From: Paraburkholderia sp. CNPSo 3272
Lineage (GTDB): Bacteria > Pseudomonadota > Gammaproteobacteria > Burkholderiales > Burkholderiaceae
Assembly: GCF_024206495.1 (NCBI RefSeq)
Contig: NZ_JAMBPQ010000017.1
Span: 1 to 64,000, forward strand
Direction of reading: 5' to 3'
Length of the DNA: 64,000 nt
Below are positions 37,016 through 45,796 of the stretch, piece by piece. Every line of letters starts with the position of its first letter. Position 1 is the first letter of the stretch. The translations under genes and the position numbers were made by a program. The notes below the pieces were generated by a model, which was not told the DNA's origin, searched no databases, and saw only the letters and a program-made list of their open reading frames with translations.

Positions 37016-38428
37016 ATGAACAAGCCGCCGCCGGGCATCGCCCGTTTCGATTCCGCCGCCGCCATGGCCCAGGCGCTGGCGAGCATGTTGCACGGGAGAC
37101 GTTTTTCGAGCCCGAGTCAGTCGCCCCTGCTCGACCGCTTGATGCCCGCGATCAATGCGCTGCCGAAACGTCAGCGCGAATGGGCCTATATTGTGGGCGG
37201 CATGAGCGAGGGCATCGATCCTCGCCGGGCGAAGAGCCTCGACGTCGAACGCATTGCGCAGTGGATGACGGACCTTTATCCGCAAGTCCCCCGCCGCTGC
37301 GCGTTTATCGGGTCGTCGAACGGCGCGATGATCCATCTCGCGGCCGCGCTGCGCGCGCCCTGGCTGCCGCAGACGTTTCTATGCCCGGTACGCGCGCCGT
37401 TCAGCGATCCCGACGATGCCCAGCGTGGCTTCGACACGAGCCGGCGCATCGTGGAAGCCCTGCTCGCCGCCGACGATCGCATTGCCGTTCATCATATGCA
37501 CGATCCCAACCAGGATCGCCTGATGTTGCATGGCATGCGCTATTTCCGGCTCAAGTTTCAACGCCTGCCGCTCGCCTTTCGCGAGTTCCTGCTCGGCAAT
37601 CTCGAGCGCGGCGGGACCCTCTACGTGGTGAACTGCACGCGCGATTGGGCAGTCACGCGTACGAGCGAGCGTTCGGTGTTTCAGTTCGGCGCCACAGGCG
37701 GCGCGAGCGAAGACGAATATCTGCACGGCGGCGAGCGCGTGCGGGCGTTTCTCGCGCACTACGGCAGTGTGCGCACGCGCTGGGATCCCCCGGCTCCCGA
37801 CGCGCGCGCCCCTGAAGCCGAGTGGGGCTTCGACGCCGCCTTGCGCGACGATCTCGTCGAGCTGGCCGGGCCAATGCAGTGGCGTATCGTCGAGATCCGT
37901 TTCGAGGAACCCGAAGCGCTGAGCTTCGCGACCGCGGCTGTTTATCGGCGCTGGTATCAGGAAAGCGTGATCGAGACGCGCCGCCTCCTCGTCGACTCTT
38001 TCATGCTGATGGATCCCCTCACGACGCTCGAGATTCACGCCATACCGTTCTGGCTGCTGTTCGGCGTCGAGCCCTCGGCCGACGCCCTGCAGCGCTTCCT
38101 TGACAGCACGCCCGCATTCGAGGACATCGACATGATGCTGTTCTCACACGGCACGCAAAGCATCGGGCTGGCGCCGATCTCGCGCTGGCGAGCGCTGCTG
38201 GCTCACGCTGCGCGCGAGGGGCGCTTCGCGGGCGTGGATAGCGAGCGTTACCCACGCGACTTCGCCACATTCGAGCGATACGGGCGGGCACTCGCGCAGC
38301 TAAAGCCCCGGCTCGGGCCGCCCTCGCCGCTCGAACCCGCGCACTTCGAGGCGTTGCTCGCCGAATATGGCGCACCTTTTGGTGTGCAGTGCGAAGCGCC
38401 CACGCGTCCCGTGAGCGCGGAAATATGA
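37016..38428 (+). CDS. Unknown protein with GxSxG motif
   Basis: 470 residues; ATG 37016 is preceded by AAGGGAG. It contains FIGSSNGAMIHLAAAL, where GSSNG at 99-103 has the shape of an alpha/beta-hydrolase nucleophile elbow (Ser101). Further conserved-looking stretches are HHMHDPNQDRLM, YVVNCTRDWAVTRT and FQFGATGGASEDEYLHGG. No signal peptide or membrane helix. It starts 15 bases after the second hydrolase gene, so the three form an operon, perhaps for lipid or polyester turnover. I did not recognise a named family. Confidence 0.75.
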   Translation: MNKPPPGIARFDSAAAMAQALASMLHGRRFSSPSQSPLLDRLMPAINALPKRQREWAYIVGGMSEGIDPRRAKSLDVERIAQWMTDLYPQVPRRCAFIGSSNGAMIHLAAALRAPWLPQTFLCPVRAPFSDPDDAQRGFDTSRRIVEALLAADDRIAVHHMHDPNQDRLMLHGMRYFRLKFQRLPLAFREFLLGNLERGGTLYVVNCTRDWAVTRTSERSVFQFGATGGASEDEYLHGGERVRAFLAHYGSVRTRWDPPAPDARAPEAEWGFDAALRDDLVELAGPMQWRIVEIRFEEPEALSFATAAVYRRWYQESVIETRRLLVDSFMLMDPLTTLEIHAIPFWLLFGVEPSADALQRFLDSTPAFEDIDMMLFSHGTQSIGLAPISRWRALLAHAAREGRFAGVDSERYPRDFATFERYGRALAQLKPRLGPPSPLEPAHFEALLAEYGAPFGVQCEAPTRPVSAEI

Positions 38429-38466
38429 CTCAGGTGGAGGACTACGTATCAGGCTACGAGCGCCCT

Positions 38467-38760
38467 CTACTGGCTCGCGCTACCCGGCGTCGCCGCCTTT
38501 CTTTCGGCATTCTGAATATCGTTCGGATAGTTTGGATCGTCTCCCGCAGACGGGTTATATCCGTTTTTTTCGAGCTTGTTCAGTTCCGCGTTTCTTTGCG
38601 CTCGCGCCTCCTTGCGGGCTTCCTTGCGTTGCGCCTTCGATGTGCTCGCATTCGCTGACGCGTCGTCGGGCACGCTCGTCTGCGCGGCCGCTACGCCGGG
38701 CGCTAACGCGACACAAAGCACCGCCACTGCGGTGACCAATATGGAATACGGCTTTGCCAT
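38467..38760 (-). CDS. Secreted DUF4148-like small protein
   Basis: 97 residues from ATG 38760 (GGGAG upstream). Signal peptide MAKPYSILVTAVAVLCVALA to about residue 26, then a highly charged helix (KAQRKEARKEARAQRNAEL) and LNKLEKNGYNPSAGDDPNYP, followed by DIQNAERKA. That is the pattern of DUF4148 proteins, which are abundant in Burkholderiaceae and periplasmic with unknown function. Convergent with the unknown gene at 37016-38428. Confidence 0.82.
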   Translation of the reverse strand: MAKPYSILVTAVAVLCVALAPGVAAAQTSVPDDASANASTSKAQRKEARKEARAQRNAELNKLEKNGYNPSAGDDPNYPNDIQNAERKAATPGSASQ

Positions 38761-38847
38761 CTCAATCTCCCTGAAAAGGATGCATCCGTCAGGCGGACGT
38801 CTGCGAGGCGCAAGCATCGCACCCAGCCGACCCAATTACCCCCACGC

Positions 38848-39849
38848 TTACGGATTTCCGGCGCCACCCGAGGCGCCGTAAATTTGTCCTGTCACGTAGG
38901 TCGCCTGCGCGGAAGCGAGCTCGACATACAGGGGGGCGATCTCTGCAGGCTGGCCGGGTCGCCCCATGGGTACCTGTTCACCGAACTTCTGCACGTTCTC
39001 CATGGTCTGGCCACCGCTCACCTGAAGTGCCGTCCAGAAAGGTCCGGGCGCAACGCCATTCACGCGGATTCCCCGTTTAATGAGTTGTTTCGCAAGCCCC
39101 TTTGTGAAGTTAGCGATCGCCGCTTTCGTCATGGCGTAGTCGAGCAAATTGGCTGACGGGTCGTATGCGTTCACCGATGTAGTGTTGATGATCGCCCCGC
39201 CGGCCGGCATGCGCGGAATGGCCGCTTTCGTGATCCAGAACAGCGCGTAGAGGTTGGTCTTGAGGGTCCAGTCGAACTCTTCGGTGCTGATGTCGAGGAT
39301 CGAGTCGTGGCTTTGCTGGCGGCCCGCGTTGTTCACCAGGATGTCAAGGCCGCCCAGTTCGGTTACGGCGCGCTCGACCAGCGACTGACACGCTGCTTCG
39401 CTGCGGATGTCCACCGCCAGGGGAACCGCCTTGCGTCCCGCTGACTGGATCCACTGCACGACCTCGCGCGCGTCCGGTTCCTCCGGTGGCAGATAGACGA
39501 TCGCGACGTCGGCACCTTCTCTCGCAAACGCGATGGCGGCTGCGCGCCCAATGCCCGAGTCGCCGCCAGTCACCAGCGCCTTGCGGCCGTTCAGACGTCC
39601 CGTACCGCGATAGCTCGTTTCCCCGTGGTCGGGCCGTGGCGTCATGCGACCAGCGAGCCCCGGCCAGGGTTGCTGCTGGGCGGGAAATGGCGGATGTGGA
39701 TAAACGGCGCGCGGATCCCGCGGCGACGTCGTGACGCTCGCTGAGGCAGGCTCCTGGGCCATCGAGGCGGGCGCAACTGCGGCGAGGACACCTGCCGAGG
39801 CGGCTTGCATCCAGTTGCGACGGGACGCGGATATTTCGCGGGAAGGCAT
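38848..39849 (-). CDS. Short-chain dehydrogenase (YghA-like) with Tat signal
   Basis: 333 residues from ATG 39849. The N-terminus SASRRNWMQAASAGVLAAVA is a twin-arginine signal, with possible cleavage near SMAQ. The rest aligns in pattern to the YghA group: MTPRPDHGETSYRGTGRLNG, ALVTGGDSGIGRAAAIAFAR, Tyr-x3-Lys in YAMTK and WTALQVSGGQTMENVQKFG. Such enzymes reduce aldehydes with NAD(P)H. Export by Tat would carry a folded, cofactor-loaded enzyme. A cytoplasmic paralogue lies at 41852-42715. Confidence 0.87.
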   Translation of the reverse strand: MPSREISASRRNWMQAASAGVLAAVAPASMAQEPASASVTTSPRDPRAVYPHPPFPAQQQPWPGLAGRMTPRPDHGETSYRGTGRLNGRKALVTGGDSGIGRAAAIAFAREGADVAIVYLPPEEPDAREVVQWIQSAGRKAVPLAVDIRSEAACQSLVERAVTELGGLDILVNNAGRQQSHDSILDISTEEFDWTLKTNLYALFWITKAAIPRMPAGGAIINTTSVNAYDPSANLLDYAMTKAAIANFTKGLAKQLIKRGIRVNGVAPGPFWTALQVSGGQTMENVQKFGEQVPMGRPGQPAEIAPLYVELASAQATYVTGQIYGASGGAGNP

Positions 39850-40006
39850 GATGAACTCCAATACGGACTGGGAACGAGAGGGGAAAGGATTTCCGCCTCG
39901 CCTTCTCCGCATTCACCATACCCAAGGCCCGCTGGTACACCTCAGTCGGCCCCGCCGGACGTCAAATGCCCCCCCGGCTGCGCGCGGCTGCCCGGGGCAC
40001 GCAATT

Positions 40007-40201
40007 TCAGGACGTCTTCTGCGTCGTTCCAGGTGGGATGGGATTCTTTTCCTGTGTGGACGGCAACTCGTTTTCAGACGCTTCGTGCTTGCTCTTCTCG
40101 CTCTCGTCGCGCTTCTCCTGTCTCGTGTGTTCAGGCGGTGCAGTGTTGCGCCGATCGCCTTCAGGCGATTGCGCGGGGCGCGTACCGGATTCGTCTTCCA
40201 T
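40007..40201 (-). CDS. Small acidic/basic disordered protein
   Basis: 64 residues. The ATG at 40201 has a full AGGAGGT ribosome site, which is why it is kept despite low complexity. Composition is dominated by Glu, Lys, Ser, Pro, Thr and Arg (for example EHTRQEKRDESEKSKHEASE); no hydrophobic core. Likely a small stress-type disordered protein. No family known to me. Confidence 0.55.
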   Translation of the reverse strand: MEDESGTRPAQSPEGDRRNTAPPEHTRQEKRDESEKSKHEASENELPSTQEKNPIPPGTTQKTS

Positions 40202-40627
40202 TGTCGACCTCCTGGTCTGCAGGCGTGCGCCAGCGCCTTTGCGAAGCACCGGCTCGGCGGGGATGCTGTCAATTGGATGTCTTCAGCGTATGTGCGTATG
40301 GCGCGTTGTCTCTAACAGGAAACAGACGCGCGCTTCGTTCTCATCGATCAAGCTTTCGATCAGGCTCGCCGTGGCGACGTCATTCTTTTCGTCGCAAAGA
40401 GCTACCGCTTGTGCGCACCGGCTGTGCCTGGCCCCCGCTTCGCACGGGGCGCGGGGGCGGCGGCGTTCGGAGCAGTCGCGCTGCCGCTTGACATCCCTTG
40501 CCGCCGGCTCATGGGAACGGTCAATGCGCTTGCAACGGGCGCACACGCATTCGCCATGAGGCGAGCCACTGCGTGCGCCAGGCCAACCGCGCGCAGCATG
40601 TCTCGCGCGCTTCCGAGGGAGAGTCAA
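40202..40627. other. Intergenic region upstream of formaldehyde dehydrogenase
   Basis: About 425 bases with no supported gene. The formaldehyde dehydrogenase frame is open through much of it, but no convincing start exists before 40628. No clear terminator or operator was found. It should carry divergent promoters for the small protein and the dehydrogenase. Confidence 0.4.
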
Positions 40628-41764
40628 GTGAAAGCTGTCGTCTACGAAGGTCCGCGTAAAGTCACCGTCAAAGCAATGCCGGACGCGAAAATCGAGCGCC
40701 CTACCGACGTGCTCGTCAAGATCACCAGCACCAACATCTGCGGTTCCGATCTCCATATGTACGAGGGACGCACCAGCATGGAAACCGGCCGCATTCTCGG
40801 CCACGAGAATCTGGGCGTGGTGATCGAGGTGGGTTCCGCGGTCGTGCGCGTGAAGGTGGGCGACCGCGTATGCCTGCCATTCAATATCGGCTGCGGATTC
40901 TGCAAGAACTGCGAGCGCGGGCTCACCGGCTTTTGCCTGACGGCGAATCCGGGCATGGCGGGCGCGGCGTACGGCTTCGCCGACATGGGTCCGTACAGCG
41001 GCGGTCAGGCCGAACTGCTGCGCGTGCCGTTCGGCGACTTCAACTGCCTGCGCCTGCCGCCCGATGCCGAGGAAAAGGAGAACGACTACGTGCTCCTGTC
41101 CGACATCTTCCCGACCGGCTGGCACGCGACCGTGCTCGCGGGCGTGCAGCCCGGCGACAGTGTCGCCATTTATGGTGCGGGACCCGTGGGTCTCATGGCG
41201 GCGCTCTCGGCCCAGGTCCAGGGAGCAAGCAAAATCATGGTCGTCGATACCCACCCGGACCGTTTGCAACTGGCGGAAAAGCTCGGCGCGATTCCCATCG
41301 ACGACAGCGACGGCAATTCCGCACAGCGCATCGTCGAATTGACCGGCGGTGAAGGCGCCGACCGCGGCTGCGAGTGCGTGGGGTATCAATGCACCTGTCA
41401 CGGCCGCGAAGTGCCGAACCTGACGATGAACAATCTCGTGAAAGCCGTGCGGCCAACGGGCGGCATCGGCGTGGTGGGCGTATTCGTGCCGAAGGATCCC
41501 GGCGCGCAGGACGAGCTGGCGAAGAAGGGCCAGTTGGCCTTCGACTTCGGCCAGTTGTGGATGAAGGGACAGCACATCGCCACGGGTCAGGCCAACGTGA
41601 AGGCATATAACCGCAAGCTGCGCGATCTCATCGCGGCAGGCAAGGCGCGGCCCTCGCAAATCATTTCGCATACCTTACCGCTCGATCAAGCGCCAGACGC
41701 TTACCAGCAGTTCGACGCGCGCAATGAGGGCTGGACCAAGGTCGTGCTCAAGCCCGCCGGCTAA
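40628..41764 (+). CDS. fdhA: Glutathione-independent formaldehyde dehydrogenase
   Basis: 378 residues from GTG 40628, preceded by GAGGGAGAG; ATG 40598 is an alternative. Zinc alcohol dehydrogenase family: catalytic zinc ligands C38 and H59-E60, structural zinc C89, C92, C95 and C103, and Rossmann motif YGAGPVGLMAA. CVGYQCTCHG resembles the insertion typical of the dismutating Pseudomonas-type enzyme, which keeps NAD bound tightly. Oxidises formaldehyde or other aldehydes. It precedes an aldehyde-reductase-like SDR by 87 bases. Confidence 0.88.
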   Translation: MKAVVYEGPRKVTVKAMPDAKIERPTDVLVKITSTNICGSDLHMYEGRTSMETGRILGHENLGVVIEVGSAVVRVKVGDRVCLPFNIGCGFCKNCERGLTGFCLTANPGMAGAAYGFADMGPYSGGQAELLRVPFGDFNCLRLPPDAEEKENDYVLLSDIFPTGWHATVLAGVQPGDSVAIYGAGPVGLMAALSAQVQGASKIMVVDTHPDRLQLAEKLGAIPIDDSDGNSAQRIVELTGGEGADRGCECVGYQCTCHGREVPNLTMNNLVKAVRPTGGIGVVGVFVPKDPGAQDELAKKGQLAFDFGQLWMKGQHIATGQANVKAYNRKLRDLIAAGKARPSQIISHTLPLDQAPDAYQQFDARNEGWTKVVLKPAG

Positions 41765-41851
41765 CCACAGCCTCGCGGGGCGTGCGGCATATGTCTTGCG
41801 CTTCGCGCGGTACGCAGAAAACACGCAACGTCATTCGAAGAGGTAAGGACC

Positions 41852-42715
41852 ATGAACGAACATCGCCCCGCCCCGCCCATGCCCGAACAGCAGCAGGACC
41901 GCACGCCTGGGCGCACCGCACCTATGGACCCGCAACCCGATCACGGCGAAAAGAGTTATCGCGGGTCGGGACGGCTTGCCGGCAAGGTCGCCCTCGTCAC
42001 GGGCGGCGACAGCGGCATTGGCCGCGCGGTATGCATTGCTTTTGCGCGCGAGGGCGCCGACGTGGCCATCGCGTACTACGACGAGCACGACGATGCGAAG
42101 GAAACGGCGCGCTGGGTGGAAGACGCCGGACGCCGCGCGCTCCTTCTCCCCGGCGACATCCGCGACCGTGCGTGGTGCCGCGAGCTCGTGAGCAAGACCG
42201 CGCGCGAGCTGGGCAAGCTCGACATACTCGTGAACAACGCCGCGTACCAGATGACGCACGAGTCGATCGAATCGATCAGCGACGAGGAATGGGATCGCAC
42301 CTTCGATACCAATATCGGCGCCATGTTCCGCATTTCACGCGAGGCGGTCGCTCTCATGCAGCCGGGCGCCGCCATCATCAATACCGCGTCGATCAACGCG
42401 GACAAGCCCAAGCCCACACTGCTCGCCTATGCCGCCACGAAGGGCGCGATCCAGAACTTCACCGGCGGTCTCGCCCAACTCGTGGCCGAGCGCGGCATAC
42501 GTGTGAATTGCGTCGCGCCGGGGCCGATCTGGACACCGCTCATTCCGTCGACCATGCCGGCCGAAGACGTGCGCGATTTCGGCAAGGCGACGCCAATGGG
42601 GCGGCCAGGGCAACCTGCGGAGCTAGCCGGTGCGTATGTGCTGCTCGCGTCGCACGAGGGCAGTTACATCTCGGGCGCCACCGTTGCCGTGACGGGCGGC
42701 ACGCCGCTCATCTAG
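41852..42715 (+). CDS. Short-chain dehydrogenase (YghA-like, cytoplasmic)
   Basis: 287 residues with no export signal. N-terminal extension PDHGEKSYRGSGRLAGK, then VALVTGGDSGIGRAVCIAFA, NNAAYQMTHESIESIS, active-site Ser in TASINAD, Tyr-x3-Lys in YAATK and PGPIWTPLIPSTM. Same subfamily as the Tat-exported gene at 38848-39849. It probably reduces aldehydes or keto compounds with NAD(P)H, and sits downstream of formaldehyde dehydrogenase in the same orientation. AGGTAAGGA precedes the ATG. Confidence 0.9.
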   Translation: MNEHRPAPPMPEQQQDRTPGRTAPMDPQPDHGEKSYRGSGRLAGKVALVTGGDSGIGRAVCIAFAREGADVAIAYYDEHDDAKETARWVEDAGRRALLLPGDIRDRAWCRELVSKTARELGKLDILVNNAAYQMTHESIESISDEEWDRTFDTNIGAMFRISREAVALMQPGAAIINTASINADKPKPTLLAYAATKGAIQNFTGGLAQLVAERGIRVNCVAPGPIWTPLIPSTMPAEDVRDFGKATPMGRPGQPAELAGAYVLLASHEGSYISGATVAVTGGTPLI

Positions 42716-42729
42716 ACGGCGGACCAGAA

Positions 42730-45420
42730 TCAATCGCTGGCGCCGGCGCTTTCGTTACCGCCTTGCGTTGCCGCGACGATCGCGGCGAGCAGCGCCGGCA
42801 CCGCAACTGGCTTGGTGAGCCGCGCGGCGAACAGTCTGCGTTCTTCGCCGCTGGAATCGGCGCGCGCAACCTGCCCCGTCATGGCGATGGCAGGAAGCGC
42901 TTTGCCCGCATAGTCGCCGCGCGCTTCCATGTCACGTAGCGCCGCGACGATCTGCGTTCCGTCCTCGCCGTCCAGCTGCAAGTCGCACAGCAGCACATCT
43001 GCCCAACTGGCGCGCGGCGTCTCGCGCAACCCAGCGAGCCATCGCGCACCGCTGCTTTCGAGCTGCACGGTCGCCCCATGCAACGTGAGCGCAGCTTCCA
43101 GCGCATCGCGCGTTTGCTCTTCGTCGTCGAGCACGACTATGCGCAGTTCGGCGAGTTCGCCGCCGCGCTCCGCGGTGCGCTCGGGCAGCAGCGCATGCAG
43201 CGGCAGCGCCACGGCGTAGCGCACGCGGCGGTCCTGCGGATCTAGCGTGAGACTCGCGCCTGCCTTGCGCAGCAGCGCTTCGATACGCGCGAGGGCGCTG
43301 TCGTCGAGCGGTGCGGGCCGCGCGCCGCCCGCCACGCCGAGCAAAACCGTATTGGCGCTGCGCCGGGCGGCCAGTTGCACGCCGCGCGTTTCTCGCGTGG
43401 CCCCTGCCGAGGTAACGGAAGCCGCGATCGACGCCGCGTTTTGCACTTCATTCGCCACCAGCAGCGTGAGGGCCACCAGTAACGCGTCGCCGTTCGCGAC
43501 AGTGGCATAGAGCCCGTCGTCGGGTTGCGTGACGAGCCGCGCCGCCGCTTCGCCCAACGATTCACGAACACGCTCGGCCACCCGTGCAAGCAGGTTCGCC
43601 ACGTTCACGGACGTCGTCACGAGCCGCCGCTCAGCGTGCTCGAGATCGTCCTGCTGCCATTGCATCGCCCACATCTTCGCGTAGACGCCCTGGCGGGCGA
43701 GCAGCGCGTCGTGCCGTCCCTGCTCGACGATTCGGCCCTGCTCCATCACGAGTATCAGATCCGCGTCGACGATCGTCGAAAGACGATGCGCGATCACGAT
43801 CGTCGTGCGCCCGTGCGCGAGGCGCTGCAGCTCGATCTGGATCGCTCGCTCCGAGCGCGTGTCGAGCGCCGAGGTCGCTTCGTCGAACACCATGATGCGC
43901 GGGTTCTTGAGAATCGCGCGTGCGATTGCGATGCGCTGCCGCTCTCCGCCCGACAGGCGCACGCCGCGCTCTCCCACACGCGTCTCGTAGTGGTCGGGCA
44001 GACGCTCGATCAACTCGTCGAGCTGGGCCGCGCGCGCGGCGCGCACCACATCTGCCCGCGTGGCGTCGGGCTGGCCGTAGGCGATGTTGTACGCGATGGT
44101 CTCGTTGAACAGCACCGTATCTTGCGGCACGATGCCGATCGCTTCGCGCAGGCTCGACTGCGTGGCGTGCGCAATATCGTGGCCGTCGATTGAGATGGTC
44201 CCGCGCTGAGGCTGATAGAAGCGGAACAGCAGCCGGATCAGCGTGGATTTACCTGAGCCGCTGCCGCCCACCACGGCAACGGTGCGGCCTGGCTCGGCCA
44301 GGAACCCCACATCGTGCAGCACGGGCCGCCCCGCCTCGTAGCCGAAATCGACGTGCCGGAACGCCACCTCGCCTTCGCGCACGACTAGCTCGCGCGCTCC
44401 GGGCATGTCCTCATCCTCGCCCGGCGTGCCGCGCGCACAGAGGATAGCGAAGAGCCGCTCGACATCGACGAACGCATCGTTGGCCTCGCGAAACACGAAG
44501 CCGAGTGTATTGAGCGGTGCGCACACCTGAATGATGTACGCGTTGATGAGGATGAGGTCGCCCACCGTCATCGCGCGAGTCAGCACGTTCTGCACGGCGA
44601 TCACCATCACCGCCGCAATACCTGCCGCCACCACGCCGCTCTGGCCCACGTGCAGCACGGTCAGCGCGCGCTGGTTCGCCGTGCGCGCGACTACCCAGTC
44701 GTCGAGCACGCTGCGCAGCCGAGCGACTTCGTGCTGCTCCGTCGAAAAGTACTTGACCGTGTCGTGATTGAGCAGGCTGTCGACGAGCCGGCCGTCCGCC
44801 TGCGCCTCCAGCGTGTTCACCGCGCGCTGGAACGCGAGCCGGCGGCGCGTGTAAATCGCGGTCCATGTCCCATAGCATGCAAATGTCCCGGCGATGGCGA
44901 GCACAAAGGCGTTGTCGTAGCGCGACGCGACGATCGCCACGACCACACCGATTTCGAACACCGTAGGGAGCACTGAAACGAGTGCGGTGCCAAGCAGAAA
45001 GCCGAGACCGTCCGCGCCCTTCTGGACGTCGCGCACGATCGCACCCGTTTCGCGTTGCGCATGAAAGCGCGCGCCAAGCCGGTGCAGCTGAGCGAACGTG
45101 CGTTCGCGCAGCGTGGCCACCGCGCGCTGCACGACGATGCTGAACGCCACATCGCGCGCCTCGCCGAGCGCGTCCGACAGGAAGCGCAGCAGCGCATAGA
45201 CGATGGCGAGCAGCGCCGGCAGCGTCGCCAGCGAGTGAATGTGGCCGAGATCGTCGATCAGATGCTTGAGTGCGATCGGCACCGAAACGGCGCCGAGGCG
45301 CGCCAGGATCATCAACGACGCCGCCGCTGCGCTCGCGCTGCGATGCCGCCACAGCGCCTCGCCGAGCGTGCGCAGGATGCGCGAGCGCACGGCGCGCCGG
45401 CTGGGCGTTGCTCCATTCAT
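42730..45420 (-). CDS. Atm1-type ABC exporter fused to degenerate kinase ATPase domain and receiver
   Basis: 896 residues. Residues 1-320 are a six-helix exporter domain with the Atm1/HMT segment LLNHDTVKYF. Residues 345-590 are an ATPase: Walker A GGSGSGKS 385-392, LSGGE 489-493, Walker B with D513-E514, H-loop H545. Residues 601-745 resemble a histidine-kinase ATPase domain (VNVANLLARVAERV, N-box-like LLVANEVQNA, YAVALP), but the DxGxG box is missing. Residues 757-885 are a receiver with D765/D766, D813, T848 and K870, so phosphorylation looks possible. I know of no ABC exporter with this tail. It points away from the glycan operon, 376 bases between starts. There is no frameshift; it reads as one frame. 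Confidence 0.88.
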   Translation of the reverse strand: MNGATPSRRAVRSRILRTLGEALWRHRSASAAAASLMILARLGAVSVPIALKHLIDDLGHIHSLATLPALLAIVYALLRFLSDALGEARDVAFSIVVQRAVATLRERTFAQLHRLGARFHAQRETGAIVRDVQKGADGLGFLLGTALVSVLPTVFEIGVVVAIVASRYDNAFVLAIAGTFACYGTWTAIYTRRRLAFQRAVNTLEAQADGRLVDSLLNHDTVKYFSTEQHEVARLRSVLDDWVVARTANQRALTVLHVGQSGVVAAGIAAVMVIAVQNVLTRAMTVGDLILINAYIIQVCAPLNTLGFVFREANDAFVDVERLFAILCARGTPGEDEDMPGARELVVREGEVAFRHVDFGYEAGRPVLHDVGFLAEPGRTVAVVGGSGSGKSTLIRLLFRFYQPQRGTISIDGHDIAHATQSSLREAIGIVPQDTVLFNETIAYNIAYGQPDATRADVVRAARAAQLDELIERLPDHYETRVGERGVRLSGGERQRIAIARAILKNPRIMVFDEATSALDTRSERAIQIELQRLAHGRTTIVIAHRLSTIVDADLILVMEQGRIVEQGRHDALLARQGVYAKMWAMQWQQDDLEHAERRLVTTSVNVANLLARVAERVRESLGEAAARLVTQPDDGLYATVANGDALLVALTLLVANEVQNAASIAASVTSAGATRETRGVQLAARRSANTVLLGVAGGARPAPLDDSALARIEALLRKAGASLTLDPQDRRVRYAVALPLHALLPERTAERGGELAELRIVVLDDEEQTRDALEAALTLHGATVQLESSGARWLAGLRETPRASWADVLLCDLQLDGEDGTQIVAALRDMEARGDYAGKALPAIAMTGQVARADSSGEERRLFAARLTKPVAVPALLAAIVAATQGGNESAGASD

Positions 45421-45796
45421 CGCGTAGCTGTCCCCAAAAGTGCTAGTGGAGCGGACCGGTGCGCAATCGACGCTCCCGCGGCGCGCAGCCGGTGGACACT
45501 ACCCGGGGGTTATCGAAACGTCTTGCCGCCAGGTGTAAAAGCGCATCGCCTTTTTGGCAGATGCGTTTCGGCATTCGTCGCGGTGGGCGGCGCCGATGCA
45601 GACGGTCCGCAGATGCCCGCTTTGAGCAGTCCACGGCGGATTCGCGCGCCGCGCCGCCCCGATCCCTGCGCACTACCAACCAACGGCACAGCAAATGCGC
45701 TTACGCCGTTGCACCGGGTGCAACATTCCAGCAGTTCTTCCGCGCCCCTATTTGAACGCGACACAGCTCGCCACCCACTTCTCGCGAGGACACGTC
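45421..45796. other. Divergent intergenic region between ABC-receiver fusion and glycan operon
   Basis: About 375 bases with no supported gene; short open frames on both strands lack ribosome sites. It must carry divergent promoters for the fusion gene and the glycan operon, and so would be the place for shared control. I could not define promoter boxes. Confidence 0.4.

Noticed and set aside
40283..41671. Long minus-strand frame opposite formaldehyde dehydrogenase
   Set aside because: It is His/Arg/Ala-rich and antisense to a well-identified enzyme; no start signal.
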